In this document: piece by piece, positions 1 through 5,568 of the stretch
How positions within the stretch are numbered: position 1 is the stretch's first letter
Layout of the letters: each line of letters starts with the position of its first letter
Source: JBDREF01 sp043820045
Lineage (GTDB): Bacteria; Planctomycetota; Phycisphaerae; Sedimentisphaerales; Anaerobacaceae
Direction of reading: 5' to 3'
DNA: 7,913 bases
Assembly: GCA_043820045.1 (NCBI GenBank)
Contig: JBDREF010000302.1
Span: 1-7,913, forward strand
Position numbers and translations under genes: made by a program
The notes under the pieces: generated by a model
The model's database searches: none
The model's input: the letters and a program-made list of their open reading frames with translations, nothing else
What the model was told of the DNA's origin: nothing

Positions 1-106
1 GAAGAAGAAAGACGCCCGAGGAAAAGTAATCCAGCCAACGTTCGAGCAGGTGAAGAGTTCTTTCTTGACTCTTGTGCGCCGCGGCCCCACCTTAGGTGTC
101 CCTTAG
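1..106 (+). CDS. Possible 3' end of an unidentified upstream gene
   Basis: Reading from base 2, a frame is open from the window edge to a TAG stop at 104-106. It would give about 34 residues, starting with a lysine-rich stretch (KKKDARGK) and ending in RRGPTLGVP. I do not recognise the family. A second frame, reading from base 1, is also open, to TAA at 226-228. It is rich in Cys and Arg and looks less protein-like, so the shorter frame is preferred, but the choice rests only on composition. The third frame closes within the first 30 bases. The stop lies inside the short palindrome CCCTTAGGG (100-108). Whether this stretch is coding at all cannot be settled from the fragment. Confidence 0.3.
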   Translation, partial: KKKDARGKVIQPTFEQVKSSFLTLVRRGPTLGVP

Positions 107-143
107 GGAGATACGCGATGAAAATCGATAATCCAGTTGTAGG

Positions 144-169
144 GTGTGCAAAATTCCGTTTTTGCACAC
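144..169. repeat. Perfect inverted repeat (hairpin 1), arm GTGTGCAAAA
   Basis: GTGTGCAAAA (144-153) is followed after a 6-nt spacer by its exact reverse complement TTTTGCACAC (160-169). The arms are perfect over 10 bp. The same core, TGTGCAA/TTGCACA, is reused in the second inverted repeat at 210-244, so the two form a matched pair. Possible roles are a transcription-factor operator for the downstream methyltransferase gene or a hairpin ending upstream transcription. The stem is poor in G+C and no T run follows it, which argues against a classical terminator. Confidence 0.8.
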
Positions 170-209
170 GCGGATCAGGATACCTGTACAGCAAGCTGGC
201 CGAATCCGA

Positions 210-244
210 GTGTGCAACAAGTGCCTAAGGTACAAGTTGCACAC
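210..244. repeat. Interrupted inverted repeat (hairpin 2), arm GTGTGCAAC
   Basis: GTGTGCAAC (210-218) pairs perfectly with GTTGCACAC (236-244). Inside it, after an AA/AA mismatch, a second stem GTGCC/GGTAC (221-225 with 229-233, one G-T pair) closes on the loop TAA. The whole 35-nt stretch can therefore fold as one long hairpin. It ends 43 bp before the methyltransferase start codon, close enough to act on its promoter or leader. Confidence 0.75.
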
Positions 245-277
245 CTACTTTCTACATTTTGATTTCTAATTTGCGTT

Positions 278-284
278 GAGGTGA
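278..284 (+). promoter_or_regulatory. Strong ribosome-binding site of the methyltransferase gene
   Basis: GAGGTGA at 278-284, with the T that follows, matches the extended Shine-Dalgarno consensus just before the ATG at 288. It fixes the start of the methyltransferase gene. I see no convincing sigma-70 promoter between the second hairpin and this site. Confidence 0.8.
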
Positions 285-287
285 TAT

Positions 288-1310
288 ATGACTCCGAAAG
301 AACGAATTGGTGCAATTCTAAGGGGCGATTCGTACGACCGCCCCGCCGTAACTCCTATTTTCATGGCGTGGGCCGCAAACTTCATCGGGCACACTTACCG
401 GGATTATTACCTCGACGGAGATGTACTCGTAAAAGCACAATTGTCGGTCACGAAGGCATTCAATCTCGACCAGGCAAGTGCGATAAGCGACCCCTGGCGG
501 GAGGCGTCCGCATACGGCATGGAGTTCGAGTATCCGCCTGACGGCGTGGGAAGGCCGAAGCAGGCGTTGATAAAGACCCGCGAGGACATATCACGGCTCA
601 CGCCGCTCGATATCGAAAACGCTGAGCGAACGGGCCAGCGAATCGAAAGCGTCCGGCAGATGGCCGCACAGATCGGGCAGACCCACAGCGTCTTAGGCTG
701 GGTGGAAGGACCGATGGCGGAGTACGGGGACCTGCGGGGCGTGGAAAGCGCGATGCTGGATTTGATAGACGACCCGGAACTCTTCGTAAAGGCGGGCGAG
801 ATTATCATTCAAAACGCAATTGACTTCGCCGTAGCTCAAATCAGGGCCGGTGCAGACATGGTCGGAATTGGGGATGCGGCGGCGAGCCTGATTTCGCCGG
901 CGATGTATGCCGAGTTCATCCTGCCCCTGGAGCGAAGACTCATTACGGCCATCCACGAAGCCGGAGCCGCCGCCAAGCTGCATATTTGCGGCAACATATC
1001 TCGCATCGTCCAGCACATGGCGGGGACCGGAGCGGATATAATAGATGTTGACTGGATGGTCCCGCTCACCGAGGCGAGAAAGGCAGTCGGGCCGGAGATC
1101 ACGCTATGCGGCAATTTCAACCCGGCAGGCGTCTTATTCGAGGGCAGCCCGCAAGACGTCGCAAAGGCGGCCAAGGAGTGCCTCAAAGCAGCCCCGGGCA
1201 AATTCATCTTAATGCCCGGCTGCGAGGTCCCCCCCGCCACACCCGAGGAGAACATCCGGGCATTCTGCCCCTGCAACGGCTGCCTGATCCGCGAGGAATT
1301 GAAGTGTTAG
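288..1310 (+). CDS. UroD-superfamily methylcobamide methyltransferase (MtaA/CmuA type)
   Basis: This 340-residue cytoplasmic protein, of normal length for the group, belongs to the uroporphyrinogen decarboxylase superfamily, on the MtaA/CmuA side. The N-terminus MTPKERIGAILRG followed by D-R-P is typical. HICGN (His232, Cys234) and GCEVP (Cys312) form the His-x-Cys...Cys zinc site by which MtaA/MtbA enzymes activate a thiol to accept a methyl group from a methylated corrinoid. True UroD lacks this site, so a role in haem synthesis is unlikely. The methyl acceptor and the upstream methyl donor are unknown; organisms without coenzyme M use these proteins for tetrahydrofolate transfer or other demethylations. 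The C-terminus carries an added Cys cluster, FCPCNGC (Cys327, 329, 332) plus a final Cys340. No corrinoid protein or substrate methyltransferase lies beside it in this window. The gene stands alone on the + strand, convergent with the lyase cluster, behind two TGTGCAA hairpins. Confidence 0.9.
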   Translation: MTPKERIGAILRGDSYDRPAVTPIFMAWAANFIGHTYRDYYLDGDVLVKAQLSVTKAFNLDQASAISDPWREASAYGMEFEYPPDGVGRPKQALIKTREDISRLTPLDIENAERTGQRIESVRQMAAQIGQTHSVLGWVEGPMAEYGDLRGVESAMLDLIDDPELFVKAGEIIIQNAIDFAVAQIRAGADMVGIGDAAASLISPAMYAEFILPLERRLITAIHEAGAAAKLHICGNISRIVQHMAGTGADIIDVDWMVPLTEARKAVGPEITLCGNFNPAGVLFEGSPQDVAKAAKECLKAAPGKFILMPGCEVPPATPEENIRAFCPCNGCLIREELKC

Positions 1311-1425
1311 GCTGAAGCCTTGATTCCGGCCGATGTCTGTGTCCCAAAGCTCCGCAGTAATTCAGCCCACCCGCTGTCCTGTAACAAAACTTATCATTAT
1401 CAAGCACAACTCATCGAAAAATGTA

Positions 1426-1458
1426 CCGGACCCGAATGACAGTTCTTCCGGATTTTTT
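1426..1458 (+). terminator. Likely rho-independent terminator of the methyltransferase gene
   Basis: CCGGA (1426-1430) pairs with TCCGG (1447-1451), with a possible inner GAA/TTC stem, and is followed by ATTTTTTCGTTTG, that is a run of six T. The stem is short and the loop long, and the site lies about 115 bp after the stop codon, so efficiency is uncertain. Confidence 0.4.
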
Positions 1459-1506
1459 CGTTTGTCCATTCCCCTTTATTTCTTAGCAGAGTTTGGCCAA
1501 GAAGAT

Positions 1507-1538
1507 ACTTAAAGACGGATACATCGAGCTCTTTAAGT
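1507..1538. repeat. 9-bp perfect inverted repeat between convergent genes
   Basis: ACTTAAAGA (1507-1515) and TCTTTAAGT (1530-1538) are exact reverse complements around a 14-nt loop that contains part of a GAGCTC palindrome. There is no clean T run on either side, so it may stabilise a 3' end or help termination from either direction, but it is not a canonical terminator. Confidence 0.6.
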
Positions 1539-1573
1539 GGTATTAGTTGTCTTATTAGAATTATTGAGCCGTT

Positions 1574-1596
1574 TAACAGCCTCACATCGACTGTTA
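1574..1596. repeat. Short inverted repeat just downstream of the PL10 gene
   Basis: TAACAG (1574-1579) and CTGTTA (1591-1596) flank an 11-nt loop, about 20 bp beyond the PL10 stop codon. It may form a 3'-end hairpin in the operon transcript. A six-base match is weak evidence by itself. Confidence 0.35.
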
Positions 1597-1614
1597 CGGG
1601 CGGGCCGGGACGCG

Positions 1615-2649
1615 CTATCGCGCATCCTCCGTGCCCAACCACTTTTCCTTCCACTCATCGTAGGCTTCAGTGACGTCTTTGCCCCACCCGCCGTACCAGG
1701 AGTAGCCACCCCGGCGCTCGGCTTCGATTTCGGACAAGCGATACTTCTTGACGCCGTCCCGGCCGCAGAAGAACGGGCGATTGGTTTTGATCTCGTAGAA
1801 CCTTGCCCAGATCGGAGCGGCGTTCTGATCTTCGACGACCACGCGGTCGCCTTGCACTCGTTCAAGTCGGATGCCAGTGATCTTCACGGATTCATACCAT
1901 GTCGCGCCGGCTCGGATCGCGCGTTGGATCTCGGGGCTGGGATTGTCGAGGCTCATGAGTAGCTTGAGGATCGCCGCGCTTTCGGCGCCGCTCTGTGATT
2001 CCAACTCATAGGAGCGTGCCGGGCGGGGACGTAGATCCACTTCATCATGTTGGGCACACCAGACCGTCCGCTTGCCGTTGACGACGATCTGACAGTCCAG
2101 GATGCACTGGATGCCTTTGTCGAATGCGGTCCTGGCGGCGGCGCGGCGATCCGTTTCCAAGAACGCATAGTCGGATGACTCGGCGACGTCCCGGAGAAAC
2201 TCGAGAATGTGCACCATAGAATTGTCGTTGAACGTGATGTGGCGAGGATAGCCGCGACTTGGCGGATAGAACTGAGGCCACCCCCCGGTCGGGTACTGCG
2301 CATTAAAAATGTGATCGAGACCTTTGAGAAACGCCTGTTTGTAGCGTGGCTCGTTTGTCGCGCGGAACGCCCGGGCCAGAAACCGCAGCTCACCGGTGGT
2401 GGCGCCGTTATCGAACGTTCCGTCCAGATCGTCGCTCTTGCCTTCAAACGGGAGGGATGCCGTATCCTGGTTCTTGGGCCAACTGCCGTGCGGCGACTGC
2501 CACGTGAGAACGTTGTCGGCAATCCGGCGCCCTTCCTCGCTCTGGAGCCATTCGGCGGACTGCCTTGTGTATCTTGAGGAAATCCTTGCTTCGACGACAG
2601 ACAGTACCATGAAAAATGAGACACAGATCACAGTAAGTTTTGGTTTCAT
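1615..2649 (-). CDS. Secreted pectate lyase, polysaccharide lyase family 10
   Basis: This 344-residue protein has a signal peptide (hydrophobic residues 5-18). The rest is one PL10 catalytic domain, which cleaves polygalacturonate by beta-elimination with calcium. Family hallmarks in order are NVLTWQSPHGSWPKN (46-60), GTFDNGAT (77-84), QYPTGGWPQFYP (118-129), ITFNDNSM (138-145), WCAQHDE (197-203), RPARSYELES (209-218), ARFYEI (282-287) and GGYSWYGGW (314-322). Asp80 and Asp142 have the spacing expected for the calcium and substrate aspartates of the structurally known Cellvibrio enzyme. Arg212 is the best candidate for its catalytic arginine; this mapping is from remembered spacing, not an alignment. 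No binding module is attached. It is the last gene of the minus-strand cluster, 70 bp after the PL1 gene, with a modest AGGA site 7 bp before its ATG. Confidence 0.93.
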   Translation of the reverse strand: MKPKLTVICVSFFMVLSVVEARISSRYTRQSAEWLQSEEGRRIADNVLTWQSPHGSWPKNQDTASLPFEGKSDDLDGTFDNGATTGELRFLARAFRATNEPRYKQAFLKGLDHIFNAQYPTGGWPQFYPPSRGYPRHITFNDNSMVHILEFLRDVAESSDYAFLETDRRAAARTAFDKGIQCILDCQIVVNGKRTVWCAQHDEVDLRPRPARSYELESQSGAESAAILKLLMSLDNPSPEIQRAIRAGATWYESVKITGIRLERVQGDRVVVEDQNAAPIWARFYEIKTNRPFFCGRDGVKKYRLSEIEAERRGGYSWYGGWGKDVTEAYDEWKEKWLGTEDAR

Positions 2650-2719
2650 GAAGCTATCCTAATCTTTGCTAATTCTTATGTGTTTTTGCAGGTGGCTACT
2701 CCAACGTGTTGATGTTGTT

Positions 2720-4072
2720 CTAGGATTTGGTGTAGTCCACAAACACCGTCGGGTCGGTGCCGTTGAGATACTCTTCCACATTGGTGTACCCGTCGCCGTC
2801 GCCGTCCTTGGGCCCGTCGGAAGCGTCATTGGGATTGAGGTCCTTGTCCTTCTCCCACGCGTCGGGCATACCGTCATGGTCGGAATCGACAGGAGCGGTA
2901 CCGCTCCTCAATGTTGGCCAGCCACCCACATCGCTCGGAGCAGTGATGATACCATTGTTGCCATAGGTCGCAGTGCCATTGCGGACTTCCTCAATAATAC
3001 GTTGGTCTACAGAATCCCGATGAGGAAAAGAACAACCTGCACTCTCAAGGACGGTCATGTAGGCTTCTTCAGCGGTCTGCTGGTTGATGGGCATGGCAGT
3101 CCACGGTTGATTCAACTTGATATAGTCGCTCCCGTCCACCCCTCGCCAGTTGTCGGCTGTCACGGCGGGAAAGCCCACTACCACATTGTCAGCAACGTAC
3201 CAACTGCCCTTGTCGTCACTGTCACGCGCGGAAGGATTGGCAATTCGGTCCCTCACACCGCTTGCAGTTGCAGGCCCCGCCTTGTAGTAGTTGGCGACTA
3301 TGTTGATGGTGGAGAATTCAATCGGCGGTTTGCGCCTGTCGCCCCGCTGATGTCCTTCCGCACCATAGCAACTTTGATATCCCCAATTGTACAGCACATT
3401 GTTTCTGTAATCGTTGAGTCCGCAACCGGAGGCCCACCGCGGATTGCGGCTGTCGTTGTGTGCGATCAGGTTGTGATGATAGGTAGCATGTTGGTTTCCC
3501 CAGAGACCGCCAAATCTGTGCCCGCTACCTCCTTTGGCGCAGGCTTCAGTGATCATGCACCATTGAATGGTGACGTTTTCATTATGATAAAAGGACATCA
3601 CCTCATCGCTGCTCCAACTGGCCGACACATGGTCCACGATAATGTTCTTATGATACCTGCCGCCTATTGCATCAGTTTCAACCTTGGGGTTTGCCCTTAC
3701 TCGGATATACCGGATGATCACGTCGTTGGCACTAACGCCAAGATTTCCTTTAATGCAAATGCCGTCTCCCGGTGCGGTCTGTCCAGCGATGGTAATACTG
3801 TCATTTCTAATATTGAAATTACCCTCAATGGTGCCTGAAACTCTGAACACGACAGTTCTTGGCCCTGACGCTCCAATCGCCTCACTCAGGCTGCTCGGGC
3901 CGGAGCTATTTAGGGTGGTGACTTCGTATACCACACCGCCGCGTCCTCCCACCGAATACTTGCCGTAGCCCTCGGCAGTAGGGAATGCCAGTTGCTGGGA
4001 ATAAATAGTACTCGTAAAACAAATTAATAAAATAAACGGTAAAGCTGATTTTGTAACGTTTGCCAATTTCAT
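2720..4072 (-). CDS. Secreted pectate lyase, PL1-like beta-helix with calcium-binding tail
   Basis: This 450-residue exported protein has a signal peptide over about residues 1-26 (hydrophobic SALPFILLICF), then a right-handed beta-helix pectate lyase domain from about AFPTAEGYG (29) to 350. Marks of the family are TLNSSGPSSLSEAI, the DHVSASWSSDE segment (147-157, expected to bind calcium) and HNDSRNPRW (205-213), which holds the likely catalytic arginine. The tail (396-441) has two acidic loops, DSDHDGMPDAWE and DGDGDGYTNVEEYLN, resembling thrombospondin type 3 or dockerin-like calcium loops common at the ends of secreted polysaccharide lyases. The start at 4072 is chosen because CACCTTT at 4078-4084 (AAAGGTG on the coding strand) lies 5 bp before it and the signal peptide begins there; upstream ATGs at 4129 and 4090 are less likely. 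It lies 49 bp after the DUF1593/Sde182 gene. Confidence 0.92.
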   Translation of the reverse strand: MKLANVTKSALPFILLICFTSTIYSQQLAFPTAEGYGKYSVGGRGGVVYEVTTLNSSGPSSLSEAIGASGPRTVVFRVSGTIEGNFNIRNDSITIAGQTAPGDGICIKGNLGVSANDVIIRYIRVRANPKVETDAIGGRYHKNIIVDHVSASWSSDEVMSFYHNENVTIQWCMITEACAKGGSGHRFGGLWGNQHATYHHNLIAHNDSRNPRWASGCGLNDYRNNVLYNWGYQSCYGAEGHQRGDRRKPPIEFSTINIVANYYKAGPATASGVRDRIANPSARDSDDKGSWYVADNVVVGFPAVTADNWRGVDGSDYIKLNQPWTAMPINQQTAEEAYMTVLESAGCSFPHRDSVDQRIIEEVRNGTATYGNNGIITAPSDVGGWPTLRSGTAPVDSDHDGMPDAWEKDKDLNPNDASDGPKDGDGDGYTNVEEYLNGTDPTVFVDYTKS

Positions 4073-4121
4073 CTTTTCACCTTTGTTCATATTTTTTTGA
4101 CTTGTTTGACTTCTGATGATG

Positions 4122-5552
4122 CTATTCAATCTCTACGACCACTCGCTGGTAACGCGTCAGGCTTGGCATACCGTTATCTGTCACTTCACAGATCACGTGG
4201 ATGGTTTGCCCTTTGTCGGCATCACCGGGCACCCTGAATGAGGCATCCTGTTTCCCGGCATCTAAGATGTCAATGGCTCCATCATAGGTATCCGCTTCCT
4301 GGTAATGCCACCATCGGTAGGTTAACTCATCGCCATCCGGATCGGCAGTTCCCAGTGTGTTCAGTTGTACGGTGGCGCCGGGCTTGACTTTTAGATCGAG
4401 GGCATTGACAAGCTTGACTACCGGCGGGTGGTTGGCCTGGGCATTAGATTTCACACACCAGTCGGCCCGCGCCGCCCAGTCGTTTTGAAATGCTTCTGTC
4501 CACCGCCAGATGGGTTTTAGATAGGCCATAAGTTCTTTGTCGTTTTGGATATTCTTTCGCAGACGCTGGCGTCCCCAGGCTGTTGACGTGTACCATCTCC
4601 CCTCGGGATACTGATACTCTTGCTCCTGTACCGGATCGAGCCAGGTGTTTTCGCGGACTCTAACATAGCGCCCTCCCCAACCACCCCAATCGGGAGACTC
4701 CATGCTGCGCAATCCGGTCACAATCGTATGCAGGAAGGAAGGTGAATCACCTTCTGACCGGAAACGCCCGTCGTCGTGCGCTTTGTACAACGCGCACAGA
4801 GGGCCGTGGTTTTCCAGGATATGTTCCTTCATCCACGTGGCGGAAAAGAACTTGTGCTTTTCCTCCGGAATGATCTCGTTCCAATGATAGGCAATGGCCA
4901 GGAACTGGTCGGAGATGATTGTCGGAATGTTGTACTTGCCCCAATGGGGCCTGATGTAGTCTTGGTAGGTGGAATCCTGCTCCCAGATAAAGAAGAAACG
5001 GATCTTGTTGGCCACATAGGCCATTTGATCCGGGTGTTCTTCTTCAATGGTCTTCAGGGCCCGGGCAATGGTGTTGGGCCCGCCCCACGCCTGGAGCCAC
5101 ACGGGCTGGTTATCCGATTTGTCCAGCAGCACCTTCACGATGTACTGCGAACCGGCCGTGACCTCTTCCATATCGCCGTCAGCTTTCACGTTCCCCAACA
5201 GTGTGCGAGCTCGCAGATATTCGGGCGTGGGATAACCGGAGTCGTGCTTGACCAGATTCGGATAGACCTTCGCATAGGCGTCCAGATACGGCTCCACCCA
5301 GTCGTCCCCCGCCCAGTTGTGCCCGTGCGAGTGATATTGCGAACTGGACGAGATGATCGCCTCAACATCCCATTCGTTGGTATAGAGCAGAAACCGGACG
5401 AGCGAACACTCGTCGTCGATTTCCCCGTCCGATGTCACAATCACTCGCGGCCTGCGATCCGTCGGCCCTGGTTCGAGTTTCGCCAACGCAGCATTGGAGC
5501 CGACGCTGAGAGCGACGACAGTCAGGAAAACACGTAACAGATTCCTTCTCAT
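4122..5552 (-). CDS. Secreted DUF1593 / Sde182-like protein, nucleoside-hydrolase fold plus Ig-like C-terminus
   Basis: This 476-residue protein has a clear signal peptide (MRRNLLRVFL..., cleavage likely after ALA at 24). Residues about 34-300 form a DUF1593 domain with a nucleoside-hydrolase-like fold. The acidic motif SDGEIDDE (41-48) stands where nucleoside hydrolases bind calcium and ribose, followed by YPTPEYLR (108-115), GSQYIVK (134-140), LQAWGG (153-158), GDSPSFL (268-274) and WGGRYVR (292-298). Residues about 375-476 form an Ig/PKD-like beta domain (NHPPVVK, TADPDGDELTYRWW) like the C-terminus of the Saccharophagus Sde182 'cellulose-binding' proteins. No activity is established to my knowledge; a glycoside or N-glycoside hydrolase acting on plant wall material is a guess. 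The start at 5552 is chosen because GGAAGGT (5559-5565) precedes it by 6 bp; ATG 5567 would put that site inside the gene. It is the second cistron, 16 bp after its paralogue. Confidence 0.9.
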   Translation of the reverse strand: MRRNLLRVFLTVVALSVGSNAALAKLEPGPTDRRPRVIVTSDGEIDDECSLVRFLLYTNEWDVEAIISSSSQYHSHGHNWAGDDWVEPYLDAYAKVYPNLVKHDSGYPTPEYLRARTLLGNVKADGDMEEVTAGSQYIVKVLLDKSDNQPVWLQAWGGPNTIARALKTIEEEHPDQMAYVANKIRFFFIWEQDSTYQDYIRPHWGKYNIPTIISDQFLAIAYHWNEIIPEEKHKFFSATWMKEHILENHGPLCALYKAHDDGRFRSEGDSPSFLHTIVTGLRSMESPDWGGWGGRYVRVRENTWLDPVQEQEYQYPEGRWYTSTAWGRQRLRKNIQNDKELMAYLKPIWRWTEAFQNDWAARADWCVKSNAQANHPPVVKLVNALDLKVKPGATVQLNTLGTADPDGDELTYRWWHYQEADTYDGAIDILDAGKQDASFRVPGDADKGQTIHVICEVTDNGMPSLTRYQRVVVEIE

Positions 5553-5568
5553 GGGTTTACCTTCCATT
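5553..5568 (-). promoter_or_regulatory. Intercistronic ribosome-binding site that sets the Sde182-like start
   Basis: The 16-bp gap between the two DUF1593 genes contains GGAAGGT on the coding strand (5559-5565), six bases before the ATG at 5552. Its presence and the tiny gap favour co-transcription and the shorter start over the ATG at 5567. Confidence 0.65.

Larger units (their letters stand above)
1311..1614. other. Convergent intergenic spacer with several inverted repeats
   Basis: This 304-bp spacer separates the 3' ends of the methyltransferase and PL10 genes. I see no gene in it. It contains the short hairpin AGGCTGAAGCCT just after the methyltransferase stop, a terminator-like hairpin at 1426-1458, a 9-bp inverted repeat at 1507-1538 and a 6-bp one at 1574-1596. 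This fits a region where transcripts from both sides end. Confidence 0.75.

Noticed and set aside
90..230. CCTTAGG at 90-96 and 101-107, and CCTAAGG at 224-230
   Set aside because: The 11-bp spacing of the first two is suggestive of one helical turn, but 7-bp palindromes are too short to support an operator call by themselves.
288..1310. Classical uroporphyrinogen decarboxylase of haem synthesis
   Set aside because: The HxC...C zinc motif (His232, Cys234, Cys312) marks the methylcobamide methyltransferase branch, and no haem genes are nearby.
1537..1962. A 141-codon + strand frame opposite the PL10 gene
   Set aside because: It is the antisense shadow of a well-supported pectate lyase; no start signal and no family resemblance.
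2666..3838. A 390-codon + strand frame opposite the PL1 gene
   Set aside because: Despite its length it is antisense to a clear PL1 domain with signal peptide, ribosome-binding site and calcium loops; its valine-rich translation is an effect of the codons on the other strand.
4776..5537. A 253-codon + strand frame opposite the Sde182-like gene
   Set aside because: It is antisense to a conserved DUF1593 domain and lacks its own start signals.
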